The position numbers and the translations under genes are program-made. Below are positions 17,701-24,883 of a stretch of DNA of 64,000 bases, in pieces. The stretch covers positions 62,001-126,000 of the forward strand of contig JAXLWB010000011.1 of NCBI GenBank assembly GCA_046328715.1, given 5' to 3'. The notes beneath the pieces are model-generated. The model saw only the letters and a program-made list of their open reading frames with translations. It was not told the DNA's origin and ran no database searches. Origin of the DNA: JAXLWB01 sp046328715 (lineage in GTDB: Bacteria; Chloroflexota; Anaerolineae; Caldilineales; Caldilineaceae). Numbering within the stretch: the stretch's first letter is position 1; each line of letters starts with the position of its first letter.

Positions 17701-19410
17701 ATGCCGGGAGCGCTGATCCACACCCCTGCCACCTTGGCACAGCCTGGACTGACCCAGACCAACTGGCAGGTCGCCATGCCGCTCGGTCTCGAAGGACAGT
17801 ATCAGCTCGATCTGGATGGCGTCGATAGTCTCGCCCAACGAGCACTCAGCGCCTATGCCTGGCGCGGGTTAATCGATACCCTTTCGCCACGGATCGCCTA
17901 TTCGGCCACCGTGACTGGCAAGAGCTACAGCGAAGCCAATGGCAGCAATCGCTTCGAGGTAATCTACAGCTACGTAGCCGAAGATCGTTTCCTGAGCGAC
18001 ACCGGTTTCAGCGGCCCCTGCGACGGACGCAGCGCCACCGTGCGCGACTTCGCCGATGACGCCGAAATGGGTGGTCTCTTCCCCGACCTCACCCTGCGCA
18101 ACCGTCTCAGTGCAAGCTGCACTGTCTGGGAGACAAGTGCCAATCCAGTCGGTACCGTGCGTGCCTGTGACCGCTACGAGAATTGCGCTTCGGCCGCACC
18201 GGAAGTGGTCAGTGGGGCAGTGGATAGTAATTCAGTGGATAGCAGTTCAGTCGAAGCCGTGAATGCTTTGCCAAGTTCAGTGATCGTGGCACCGACCAAT
18301 AACAGTGTGGTTGCCGTGCGTAACAATGTGTTGAGTGTGACCGTTGTCGCTGAAGCTGCCCAAATCCTGAAAGATGTACAGATTCTCGTGGACAATGCCG
18401 TCGTGCAGACGATCTCGTTCAACCAGGCTGATGCGGTCAAGAAGGCGCAGCGCACGGTGGCCCTCAATCTGTCCAATGTCGGCGAAGGCAAACATACGCT
18501 GGCGGTCAAAGCAAGTGAATTCTCTGGTGCCGCGCAGCAGCCGGCAACCACGATCAAGATCACTGTGGACAAGAACGACCCTGTGGCCGTAATCGACAAC
18601 GACACCTTGACCAACGCCGATGGCTTCTCGCTCGGCAACAGCATGATGCGCATCCACGGCAACGCCAGCGATACAGTCGGCTTGTCGGCAGTGCAGATCA
18701 GTGTCAACGGTGGCAACTACGAAGATGTCACCTTCGACAATCAAGGCAACTGGAATACAGCGATCTACCTGGGCGATGAACCGGCCGGTCAGCAGTTCAA
18801 GTTCAAGGTACGAGCCTTCGACCTATCAGGACGATTGGCCGAAGTGGTAAAGGATGTGACGATTAACGTCGAAGCATTATCCTTGATCCAAACCAACATC
18901 ATCACTGGCCCCGGGCAGGTTACGAGTACGACCAGTGCAACCTTTATCTTTGGCGGATCGCAGGGTGTGAGCAGTGCCAGTGCCGACGCTGTCACGACCT
19001 TCCAGTGCCAACTTGATGGTAGTGACTTTGCTCCCTGTACCAGCCCGAAGAGCTATACAGGACTAAGCAACGGTGAACACAGCTTCCGTGTCCTGGCCAG
19101 CGACGGCAAGGGCAACATCGACCCGACACCTGCCCTCTACGTCTGGAAAGTGGACAGCGGTTTCAATCCAGATGGCAGCAAGAAGCTCTTCCTGCCGTTG
19201 ATCAGCCGTAGTGCTGCAAACAACATGCTGATTGTTGCTGCGGATTGGACAGTGGCGGCTAGCCCGCAAAGTGCAGCGCCAGAAAGCGGGTCAGAAGTTG
19301 AGAGCCAGCCGCTAGATGGTTCCACACAAGATGCGGCCCAAGGACTAACCCCTGACCAAGAGGAGGCAAAGGCGAACCTATTCTTGCCACTGCTGACAAG
19401 TGGTAAATAA
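8767..19410 (+). CDS. Giant multidomain surface protein (3547 residues)
   Basis: Starts at ATG 8767 after GGAGG; the in-frame TTG three bases upstream is less likely. Order of parts: membrane anchor/signal at 5-25; a LolA/LppX-like domain to about 250; a repeat-encoded linker; a hydrophobic stretch at about 282-331; thrombospondin type 3 calcium repeats (DxDxDGLxD) at about 404-508; four membrane-type helices at about 1056-1225; more type 3 repeats at about 1478-1631; beta-rich repeats; two LamG/concanavalin-like domains at about 2251-2458 and 2781-2974; Ig-like modules to the end. Two tail motifs, LFLPLISR about 70 residues from the end and NLFLPLLTSGK at the end. The internal helices are unusual in a secreted adhesin-like protein. 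Probably under the divergent SARP regulator. Function as adhesin or sheath protein is inferred. Confidence 0.9.
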   Translation: MKLSRWLLILLVLFLAGGGYLWNSAITRASSANPVMDAWEMAKQRGSYQFSSDVTQTTTPLATLKNVGRSSRTDELHLEGQTNLQAKSMLLHLWARGGSAYDANSGLEVKVENGKTRVRQAGGDWQDKGDLAGSIAPNGDFMTFLSGLTDVQKMGSESRGGIHFTRYSFRIDGPAVANFVRDQMQQTMSANGELPPGIQLQSPAQYAQMNGNGEIWITDAGLPLRQILNLTFPPQKDEVVSGKIVTDFTGFSEVASGGWRVASGIDLAIRNSQSAFRNFATPFFMLFLGIGFCITVILRRSSRRLCSALVIAIICSQLSLPLLQTFRITGFLDTQSAKAASLDDQRVQTEIQETIKQNVEAHQFDPLADPAQAADAQLAAAAAANTELPEPSIPEPLTAPNNGQDTDHDGLTDFLEERIGTSTTISDTDGDLISDGQEVLGFTLAGKLWHSDPLARDSNSDGLPDTTEWRIDKNNDGLPDDTDNDGVPDLFDEDNDGDGVADSLDISPYTQLHPGSANNSFFKESSPFSYKIDNLNAGKPIFVDFQLRPKDDRHLWYALSVLDWPHDVEGQIQDGDDKSFADVNGANPGTEPNPADAFGDMRLIPMLEVRMKAASANLPSEDDLLAYNTSVNDLTTGGATKVAYVPIRLINDTKSGSRVAFQARMPYKAIGSWNDLHEARLVWVVQGLLDLCKSQVDGICVEYTSQNQPEVIQSYYDEWSITGFAVREDHGSSTALIYEDPSVDNDLKDDGNLVSLAYVLDNTFLAGRDQDNNQQVDMPLSEIARRFDRLTNGSVPLDQRYELSNTLRVESKTFPTFDAALMTTAMTSTKSILDGRFTNSWKQDNTLKPVILFAQESQYRTQSLDLLGGNGVTANNGQLTIDFKPGGTPTPVETSVGMKISMFCSVAGANPDWQGCDLTTMWDELFTRYAAHSQLAGDTALVGQMRMGLIRMFFIVLAQGVTNIIKQDATIILPPSGFQLLDDEILLKVRAAGKGVAALVAFITNIATFGSEAVSTSVVKQIAGLGSKEFAKGLGVDGIVLTKLSKLWASSTKAKIGIVGTAIGVVVVLLLAAGLLAAYLITNESAQNTVLNKIVPIAVPLVLALIPVISLTMQAVQIAQLYRGLEFSVGVTGATTKIFTGSSVLSGTSRASSVVGAVIQIAVVWGMFIYQMVDSKVSVFSPEFNQALAQVIAATILIITLAVLSATVIGLIIVTIIALIDGILTAICELGVDELRQVPGFDGACFTLNTAATVVLTKLLYSYDSMIDTDRDEMVTTEGPSVQLADPQRGFVANNPISVTLPVTTTVVHKDPKPENWMHILPYIWLFSEDNIKTTTFRYELSTAENDVTVERNEMNNQWTVSQDHTFAAKAMYKGVARFDPKVTGINLQPGLNQAPDLYLNTGFALPAYECWTIPNPIPPFFPSVIPICYVRDIESNNSTLINQLKLDILPSTFDGLVAKADAGDGGFRLNWDSAFQTLADADGDGLISVGRNGLDPNDNNPDSDGDGLSDLYEVQWRNTGEPISPVSWDTDGDGLSDGQELALGTSPAIKDTDNDGLSDGEEVYHQVFTFDGNSGKAIGTTQWTGGWTVAITGTQSLSVTVSSDPNTPDTDFDGISDQAEKELATNPDPAKRLDPDGRPYHPMIANKNPLIVLTAVDDKDRIIKPSQALIYTTTVTNLGAPFAAGGLEVRAPATLGTPFSTYKLELDQTNVVTKQTNLSVAANVTSQNININSFARARLVNLNPVPWKWLTPTPGSLGSFNRAVMGSEVAASNYSRQDSFAVTALVRNNDDFPESSLSPHIVFRGDVAGWNEAGGEFNALDVDNSDTSAMRTRTSSDVACTEDGKCFYVWDHYDNCRTVNIPSFVVNQSEPEEPNSDIAIYIQRNASFLRPGENAVELLYNAANLTTGQSVVINKSNQLCGFNGTFQVWEYDTSNVPSINPPGAATMYKLPRTIFNDNFWTYEGKAQNSTVRVTLTIDDFAEQKNVIVGSVTGQLPTAVNKGQFTLTQDPATVQHNDYAPVVATNGKEFFVAWERITGISNLGQFNMFSQIVTRRFDSSGAALGNEVMLNTRQVAGPGDFAPQNYTSLDVAWIGDAWRVIWRHYFTGNLEVADFDVNGALIANSQRVLAADSQAGNAFSGKIAWDPNTGKHIVVYQNTQFKPRAIVMQNRSDTGTAFNLSETQFIEPLVAYHPAARGWLIGLNVYPQTLQYLLLNPDGSPMSNLAAQSVDWSESGAGLYNPNALACPAVTSQPALLLPFEELPAATIFADTSGNNHPATCSGNGCPLAGIEGAPNAPLSDYGLLFNGVNQQLQVAGVTGVTGKTFSAAFWINTSSVNSNLTGILSANPWLVGVQNGKIRFQSGIVSAESNVSIADGNWHHVVVAQNNTKLAIFIDGVERGGAGDSNTGSLVQPFDLTIGSAGPVNFFNGALDHVMLFDTALDKATATALMNRTLNSYCLATNTMFNDVNKPARVQTMRLNLQEQDIRGGVIKASNGLSLTIDADPPTSTLTSLVAGEHVQGVTNQTLIIGGSAFDKHGIAFVEVSVNNGPFQLANGAATWTFSLPLTEGAISIRSRATDIAGNVETSPQATTIIVDGTKPSPTLTLPNTGRGRSRDGRSVETGAASVPVLQPTRQADNRWNVFLSGNVSDPNSGNSAGSGVTKLEVLLQSADPVAVGNDWQIATLNAGSWNLLYHFADGTTDPSGPYTVTVRATDEVGNIGLVDAAIILDSRGPNAILNQNDAVRQLIDTDVVKLSGVVSDASGVANLDAIFTPIRQVLAYSDTVMLLPLEESSDTLWFNDRTTFNHDVTCATSGCVTAGQPGRVGKAVRFNNVAVLNLLDASQLDFDANSSFSIQTWLRTSQSDAGLLGKENGNSGYALRLSGGKVAFKLNGAVVLTSNAAVNDNQWHHVAAVVDRSSGKASLFVDGVAQPSVNFTGNLSNAGKLQIGGPGYTGLLDEVAIFNVPLTPFLVQGLFEMPGALIHTPATLAQPGLTQTNWQVAMPLGLEGQYQLDLDGVDSLAQRALSAYAWRGLIDTLSPRIAYSATVTGKSYSEANGSNRFEVIYSYVAEDRFLSDTGFSGPCDGRSATVRDFADDAEMGGLFPDLTLRNRLSASCTVWETSANPVGTVRACDRYENCASAAPEVVSGAVDSNSVDSSSVEAVNALPSSVIVAPTNNSVVAVRNNVLSVTVVAEAAQILKDVQILVDNAVVQTISFNQADAVKKAQRTVALNLSNVGEGKHTLAVKASEFSGAAQQPATTIKITVDKNDPVAVIDNDTLTNADGFSLGNSMMRIHGNASDTVGLSAVQISVNGGNYEDVTFDNQGNWNTAIYLGDEPAGQQFKFKVRAFDLSGRLAEVVKDVTINVEALSLIQTNIITGPGQVTSTTSATFIFGGSQGVSSASADAVTTFQCQLDGSDFAPCTSPKSYTGLSNGEHSFRVLASDGKGNIDPTPALYVWKVDSGFNPDGSKKLFLPLISRSAANNMLIVAADWTVAASPQSAAPESGSEVESQPLDGSTQDAAQGLTPDQEEAKANLFLPLLTSGK
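9527..9600. repeat. In-frame short-word repeats inside giant gene
   Basis: Tandem GCGAGTGG words (9527-9557) are followed by AATCCGC/AATTCGC words (9569-9600). They are translated as a low-complexity linker (SEVASGGWRVASG, then AIRNSQSAFRN) between the LolA-like domain and the following hydrophobic segment. The same words occur in the divergent regulator at 7501-7525 and in intergenic hairpins. Confidence 0.65.
16566..16619. repeat. Unit of 140-bp repeat family inside coding sequence
   Basis: The stretch from CCCCACCCTAACCCTTCCC to GGGAGGGGACGGTCACGG matches one end of the repeats at 4665-4804 and 44366-44517. Here it is read in frame as PSPTLTLPNTGRGRSRDG, between two Ig-like modules of the giant surface protein. 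The frame is kept on both sides. Confidence 0.65.
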
Positions 19411-19430
19411 CCAACTGGGGTAGCATGATG

Positions 19431-19465
19431 GCAAAAGGGGTGACAACTGAGTGTCACCCCTTTTG
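19431..19465. terminator. Hairpin after giant surface protein gene
   Basis: GCAAAAGGGGTGAC pairs perfectly with GTCACCCCTTTTGC around a 7-base loop. It lies 20 bases after the stop at 19410, with the T run inside the descending arm. It is a strong intrinsic-terminator candidate working in either direction. Confidence 0.8.
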
Positions 19466-19497
19466 CTTTGTCGCACTCTACGCTATACTCCTGGCGC

Positions 19498-20997
19498 ATG
19501 AGCCAGTATTCCTTACCGACACCCTTCGTAGAGTTGCGCACGCCTCCTGCTCTGCGCGCTACGGCACTGTTTGGCATTTTCTTTGTTCCAGTCTTGCTCT
19601 TTATCGCTTGGATGGCCTGGTGGGTAGAAGGGGCTGTGCTAGGGCTCTGGACTTTGCCACTGTGGATGGGGATGGAACTCTATTGGCTTTGGCAATGGCG
19701 GGTCTGGGCGCAGCGGATGCGACTTCACGGTGATCACCTGGAAATCTTGATGCCGTTTGCCCCCACTAGCAAGATTGCCTATGACCAGATCCAGGCAATC
19801 CATTTGGCGTATGGATCGCTGCAAATTGTAACAGAAGCCGAATCGATCCACTTGCGTGGGGATGCCAACACGCTGGCACAACTGACAACAGCGTTGGAGC
19901 GACGACTGTCTGAGCTACATCTCTCTGTAAACGACACGCCTACCGTGCCGCTTCTTATTCGCTCCAACCGACAGCAGATCGTACTGGTGAATCTATTCGG
20001 CTTGTTGATTGGGGCCCTTGGCATCAGTCTATTGAAGGTGGCGTTTGACGACGTGGAAATGAAGGATCGTGGCTTTGCAATTGGTTTTGGCTGGCTCATG
20101 ATCGGGCTTGCTGGAGCGGCGCTTTACTGGCTACTCGTTCCCTTTGTCTGGCACTACCGCTTTGGCAAAGAGCACATTGAGGTCAAGCATAGCATTCATA
20201 CGGAGTCATACGATGTTTCCTTGTTGCGTAAAGCCGAGTTGCAACAGCGCTCCGTCACCAGTCGTGGTATCACCAAGACGCTCTATACACTTGAATTGCA
20301 GTTTGCCAATGGGAGAAAGTTGATTGTTCAGCCTGGAGCGCAGAACTATCCGTTTGAGTATGCAGAGACCTACGAGAATGTTCGCCTTATCCGCTTGCTG
20401 GCGCAGCTTCATGCCATTTACTCTACCCAATTGCAGTCGCAAACTATCTCTGCTTTGCCTCGCCAGTCCACTGAGAAATTGGAGACCAAACCCGTGGAAT
20501 CGCCACGAACCGTGATTACGATAATTCCGCTAGACGTTGCTGCCCTACCCTGGCCGGAGACCAAGACACCGGATTACGCCTACCAACTTCATTCGCAGCC
20601 GGTCGACCTCACTGTGACGGTTGTAAATTATGGCGAGCGCCAGCCAGGGGCCGAGACGGTACATCTTCGGCTCAGCCGTCCTGTCGCAGGTGTCTCGACC
20701 TTTGACACCACCAACGGTGTGGCTAGCTTTAGCCAAAGCGGTAACCTGCTCTTGCTGCATACCCTTTTCAGTGCCCTGGTCATTGACTGCCGCAGCATGA
20801 ATGTTTGGCGCTATACGGTGCGCAATCGAGCGCTTTTTCTTGACCTAGTTTGGGAGGGTGAACAGTTACGGGGCAGTGTGATCGGCTACGGCAAAAGCAT
20901 GAGCGAAGCAGAATCCTTTGGCCCGTGGAGTCTAGAGGAAATCATGCAGCAGTGGCAAGCAGGGTTGGGGCAGGCGGAGCAAGGGAATTTGGTGTAG
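19498..20997 (+). CDS. Membrane protein with PH-like domains, unknown function
   Basis: A 499-residue protein, taking ATG 19498 (MSQYSLPTPF) as start. An in-frame ATG at 19468 would add ten residues lying within the terminator hairpin. Two hydrophobic pairs near residues 20-60 and 160-210 are each followed by a beta-rich stretch of the kind seen in bacterial PH-domain membrane proteins (YDQIQAIHLAYGSLQI and YDVSLLRKAELQQRSV). The C-terminal 130 residues form a separate, soluble beta-rich domain. I know no specific function. It stands alone on the plus strand and is followed by a repeat-rich gap and the convergent, damaged STAND gene. Confidence 0.75.
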   Translation: MSQYSLPTPFVELRTPPALRATALFGIFFVPVLLFIAWMAWWVEGAVLGLWTLPLWMGMELYWLWQWRVWAQRMRLHGDHLEILMPFAPTSKIAYDQIQAIHLAYGSLQIVTEAESIHLRGDANTLAQLTTALERRLSELHLSVNDTPTVPLLIRSNRQQIVLVNLFGLLIGALGISLLKVAFDDVEMKDRGFAIGFGWLMIGLAGAALYWLLVPFVWHYRFGKEHIEVKHSIHTESYDVSLLRKAELQQRSVTSRGITKTLYTLELQFANGRKLIVQPGAQNYPFEYAETYENVRLIRLLAQLHAIYSTQLQSQTISALPRQSTEKLETKPVESPRTVITIIPLDVAALPWPETKTPDYAYQLHSQPVDLTVTVVNYGERQPGAETVHLRLSRPVAGVSTFDTTNGVASFSQSGNLLLLHTLFSALVIDCRSMNVWRYTVRNRALFLDLVWEGEQLRGSVIGYGKSMSEAESFGPWSLEEIMQQWQAGLGQAEQGNLV

Positions 20998-21019
20998 ATG
21001 TGCGGAAGAGAATGGCAAG

Positions 21020-21122
21020 TGGCGGGTTACTTTCCCCTTGCTAACGCGCAGGGTTCTGGTAACTCGCCACTATTACTGTCCAGTTTTGCCCCTTGCTGAC
21101 GCGCAGGGCTCTGGTAATCTGT
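21020..21122. repeat. Two copies of a short intergenic unit
   Basis: The unit CCCCTTGCTRACGCGCAGGG, followed by YTCTGGTAA, occurs twice, near 21037-21067 and 21085-21118. The copies differ at only a few positions. They lie between the PH-like membrane protein gene and the GH13 tail copy; no reading frame fits. Confidence 0.6.
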
Positions 21123-21194
21123 TACTGCCCCGTCACCAATACCAGCGCGTCACGGCAGGGAATGGCGACATTTTCAATCGCACCATTGTTTACC
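21123..21194. pseudogene. 72-bp copy of GH13 gene 3' end
   Basis: Positions 21123-21194 match 34818-34889, the last codons and stop of the intact GH13 gene, at 70 of 72 bases. Similarity stops abruptly at 21194, where the TPR relic begins. On the minus strand the fragment supplies, in another frame, the last residues (GKQWCD) and stop of the TPR reading frame. It is the scar of a recombination or of a deleted GH13 gene copy. Confidence 0.85.
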
Positions 21195-21944
21195 AAAAGC
21201 AATAAGATAGCGGTTAGTATCCGCTTCAGCTAGGGCAATTGAGTTTTTTACCGAATAAATTCCAGTAGTTGTGTCACCAAGATGCGCAATTGCTTCGCCG
21301 AATATGCGATATCCATCAGATTGTAGGTCAATTTCTTCTGAGTCGATCACTTTTTGTGCGTACTCTTTGGCAAGCTCGTACTCCTTTAGTCCAAGATATG
21401 CCTCTGCGTAAACGTCATGGCAGAAACTTTGCCGCCAACTTGTCATACGATCTGCTGTCACAAGTAACTTCTCCGCTTTATTAATCTCCTCTAGTGCATT
21501 GCCAAATTGATGTTCTAGATTGTTGACTACAGCGAGGGTCATCTGACTGCCAGCCATTGCTACTACTTTTCCGATTTGATCATATAGTTTGTAAGCGCGC
21601 TGTAGTAGCACCTTGCATTCTCCGAACTTGCCTTGTGAACGCAATACATTGGCAAGATTGTTGCAGGTCTTAGCAATTCCTTCTGCAAAATTAAGTGATT
21701 CAGCCTGTTGCAAGGCAGAACGATAATGAATTTCTGCCGTCTCAAATTCCTCTCGATCATCTGCCAGATTGCCGCGCATGTTTTCAATTTCATATGCTGC
21801 ACGATCTAGTTCAATCTCTGCCTTATCCACAAACTCTTGCCGTTGTCGTAAATAACCCCAAGCTAACCCTTTGCGGGCGTTGATCATCTCGATCTCTATG
21901 AATTGATTTGAAAGTTTAAGACTCTGATGAAAAATGAAATTCAA
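21174..21944 (-). pseudogene. 3' part of STAND/TPR regulator, cut at both ends
   Basis: About 250 residues of TPR helices (pattern EIHYRSALQQAESLNFAEGIAKTCNNLANVLRSQGK), continuing the array started in the 5' part at 23147-24883. The upstream edge is the IS630-type element; the apparent TTG start at 21944 lies at the element's edge and has no ribosome-binding site. The downstream edge is the fused GH13 tail at 21194, so the original C-terminus is lost. Not expected to be functional. Confidence 0.8.
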
Positions 21945-22849
21945 AAACGGTAATCAAGGTGTACGAATGGCGGATGCGAGCTTACCGGAGCCAAGTAAAC
22001 CAGTGTAGCGCAAAAGTGATTGGGAACCTGTGGCAAACTGGTCAAGAAGCCATTGACATGTTTGCGTAAGAGCGGCCAATCGCTGGCCAAACGATGAGCG
22101 GTCAGAATGTCGTGACGGAGCCAACGCCACAGTTTCTCAATCGGGTTAAGCCAAGGCGAGTAGGTGGGCAACCAAACGGGTTGAATGGTTGGTAGTTTGG
22201 CCAGAGCAGTTGTGACATCTTCATGTTTATGAATACTCCAGTTATCTTGTGCCACAAAAATACGGTCTGCCCAGGCATAGGTGGTGGCAATTTGCTCATA
22301 CATCGCAATGACTTTGGCACGTCCAACGATATAGCCATCCAAGTAGTTGACTTGCCCCGTGAGTGCATTCAGCACGCCGATCAGACGCCATTGCTCCTGT
22401 TTGCTGTTTTGGCGGTCAGTTTGCGGTGCTTGGGCGGGTGCGCCTTCACTCCACACTTCACCTGGTTCTGGCCAGCGGTAATAGCCCATCTGATCCATAA
22501 ACAAGAAGACGGTCCGCGCAGGGGCTTGGGCAGTTTGGCGCAAACAGGTGAGCATTTGTTCCACTTTGCTCCTATATTCCGGGTCGGGACTGTATTGTTG
22601 CACACTGGCGGTGCGCAACTTCAGACCATAACGTCGCAGAAGGTACCAGACCCCGCTCAGCGAATAGTTCTGCAGCCAAGGCACGGCTTGCCGAATACTC
22701 GTCAACTGCCAACGGCTTTGCACAACTCCTGCTGGACTGGGTGTGACCGGTTCTTCTGCCTTGGTACTTTGCTTCGTGCTTTCTGGCCCTTGTCGCAACA
22801 GATTCACCAATTCGTCTCGCCGGTCAAAGATGCCTCCTTCGCTTCCCAC
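21941..22849 (-). CDS. IS630-family transposase, catalytic part
   Basis: A 302-residue frame holding the DDE catalytic domain. The first Asp is in FLFMDQMGYY, the second in IFVAQDNWSIHK, and the Glu in the conserved YSPWLNPIEKLWRWLR motif. Its start overlaps the end of the upstream helix-turn-helix frame by 26 bases in a different frame. The full enzyme is therefore probably made by ribosomal frameshifting, as known for several IS630 members; alternatively, a mutation has split one gene. The C-terminal end lies exactly at the element's left inverted repeat. Confidence 0.85.
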   Translation of the reverse strand: MGSEGGIFDRRDELVNLLRQGPESTKQSTKAEEPVTPSPAGVVQSRWQLTSIRQAVPWLQNYSLSGVWYLLRRYGLKLRTASVQQYSPDPEYRSKVEQMLTCLRQTAQAPARTVFLFMDQMGYYRWPEPGEVWSEGAPAQAPQTDRQNSKQEQWRLIGVLNALTGQVNYLDGYIVGRAKVIAMYEQIATTYAWADRIFVAQDNWSIHKHEDVTTALAKLPTIQPVWLPTYSPWLNPIEKLWRWLRHDILTAHRLASDWPLLRKHVNGFLTSLPQVPNHFCATLVYLAPVSSHPPFVHLDYRF

Positions 22850-23146
22850 CCTGTTTATGCTGTTGCAGCCCTGTTACTCCTTCTTTTTCCAGTATATCCA
22901 TCCAGCCATACACCGTATCTGGGTCGCGTGGTCGCAACAATCCTTCCTTGGCCACTTGGTGCGCACTGGCTCCTTCGGCGATTTTCAGGATGGCCGCACA
23001 CCGTTCTCTTACATACTCTTGTTTCGTCTGCTCGCGCAATTCAACCAGTTCTTGGTGCATTTTCGCACTTAATTCTAGCTTCCTTCGTTGGGTCATCTTG
23101 CCTCCATTTTAGCTTTGATGACCTAACTTAATCATTACCGATTTTG
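21942..23146 (-). mobile_element. IS630-family insertion sequence
   Basis: About 1.2 kb bounded by imperfect inverted ends CAAAAACGGTAATCA (left) and CAAAATCGGTAATGA (right, reverse strand). It carries two overlapping frames typical of the IS630 family. It interrupts the STAND/TPR gene. IS630 elements normally insert at TA. A TA is visible only at the right edge, so the exact duplication cannot be fixed by eye. Confidence 0.8.
22824..23096 (-). CDS. IS630-family transposase, N-terminal HTH part
   Basis: A 90-residue frame with a helix-turn-helix DNA-binding region (ILKIAEGASAHQVAKE, then TVYGWMDILEKEGV) that normally forms the N-terminus of IS630 transposases. It starts about 50 bases inside the right inverted repeat and ends in a basic KQGGKRRRHL tail, overlapping the catalytic frame. 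Confidence 0.8.
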   Translation of the reverse strand: MTQRRKLELSAKMHQELVELREQTKQEYVRERCAAILKIAEGASAHQVAKEGLLRPRDPDTVYGWMDILEKEGVTGLQQHKQGGKRRRHL

Positions 23147-24883
23147 TTAGTCAAATTTCATTAGGATCGTTACAGGCAGTTCAAACTCATCCTGATCGTT
23201 ATGAATGCGTCCAGCCAGTTCATTGGCGCGTATAGCCACCAATGACGTTTTTTGCAATAAAGGTTCAACATCCGCTAGTGCCTGTGGTGTACGACCTGTA
23301 AGAAATTCCAGATTGCCGCAGGCCAATTGAAACTCCTGGCGCACATCGGGCTTCAATTGCCCTGAATCGAGTGAGCGGAACAGGCGCAGTGCTACGACCG
23401 CTTGACCTTGGTCGATCTCGAGTTGTTTGTACTCATTCCAGAGCAAAAATCCTTCATTGAGTCGTTCTGTTTGAAATAGGTGATAGGCTGTCTCTGTATA
23501 AAGAGCATAACTACTACAGATGATGGCTGCTTGTTGATGAAAGATCTGCTTTTGCGCGGTGTTGAGACGTTGCAACAGAATCGAGCGGTAAACCGCTGGC
23601 ACTTCGACGCCGTCCTGCTCATCACTTCGTAGTAGCTGCTTGGAGAGCAGGGTAGCTAATAAGTGGTTCGTTTCGGCTTGTTGCCAATGTTGAATGGGTG
23701 CAGGTAAGCGGAAAATGGCGATTTCTAACAATAGATTGAGTTCTGCCTGTGTCAAACGTTGCAAGATCCGATCAAAAAGCGTTTCTAATAGTGGTGCCTT
23801 GCGAAATGCTGCCAGCAGATCATCGATAATTTCACCGGCCTTGATCGTGTTACAAAAGAGTAATGCTAAACGTGGATTGCCCTGTGTGATCCGAAAAAGC
23901 TGCTGTTGCTGGCTGGCTGAAAGCGTGAGCGGTTGATCTTCTAACAAATCAACAAATGAATCTTCATCTAATCCTTCTAATGTCTCAACATGGTCATAAA
24001 ACATCGGTACGCTTTGCCCAATCAAAAGCATGGGTGTCCATGCGCGCAGACTTTCAATAAAGCCAACCAATGCCTTCGCTTCCACACACGTATCCAGCAG
24101 ATCAATCTCATCGATACAAAGCAATGGGGCTGGGTGGAGCTTATCCAATACATAACGAACCAATTCCAATACCTTTTCGCGCTTCAGTTCACTAGCCGCC
24201 TTGCCGTGTGTAGCGGTCAATTCCAGCCACAGCGATGGAACCCCTAGTTGTTTTGCAAATAATCCGAATGCAAAGGCAAAACTTTCCACTTGATCGTTAA
24301 GATTTGGGCGAATCGTGTACCAAAAACAGGGAGTTTTGCGTATATACCTCAATTCATCGGCAATTTTGGCTGCCAAAGTTGTTTTCCCAACCCCAGCCCC
24401 GCCGACCAGTGCCACACTTTTCTGTTGTAATAATAAACTTACACAGCTTTCCATAGCTTCGTCTCTGGCTACCCAAGAACTGATTTTGGGGACAGTTTCT
24501 AGTCGTAACGCAGGATGAGCGAATTGAATTAACTGTTCTGCCAGCAAAGTCAGTGCTCGGCGGCGATCTTCACTTAACTTAGTGCGCCCAATGGCTAAGA
24601 TCTCCAACAGTTTGCCTGGGGGAATTCCATCTACAAAATAGAGCCATAAAAGCCGCCGATAATATTCTGCATTTTTTCCATCAAGTTTATTGAGGAGTTC
24701 AAGTAAGACCTGACGTAGGATTTCACCCCGTTCGCTGGATGACGTTGCCTGAGCTGGCAACGCCTGACCTAAAAAATACGGTGAAGCAAAGGGGGAGTGT
24801 TCACCCAGCCAAAGTGGTTCACGAAAATGATTGAGAGTTTCTTCAAGGGCAGTTGTAAAAGCAGATTGTGCTTGATCTGACAT
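23147..24883 (-). pseudogene. 5' part of STAND ATPase/TPR regulator, interrupted by IS
   Basis: The 578-residue remaining N-terminal portion. Residues about 80-115 (LLWLYFVDGIPPGKLLEILAIGRTKL) resemble a sigma-factor region-4 or LuxR-like helix-turn-helix. The STAND/NB-ARC ATPase follows, with Walker A GGAGVGKT near 161 and Walker B LLCIDEIDLLD near 258, then winged-helix and TPR-type helices. The frame stops three bases beyond the IS630 inverted repeat. The TPR array resumes on the other side at 21941. A truncated ATPase product could still be made, but the sensor array is lost. Confidence 0.85.

Noticed and set aside
22223..23131. Plus-strand 302-codon frame across the IS630 element
   Set aside because: It is antisense to the transposase, lacks protein-family character and a ribosome-binding site; a shadow of the real gene.
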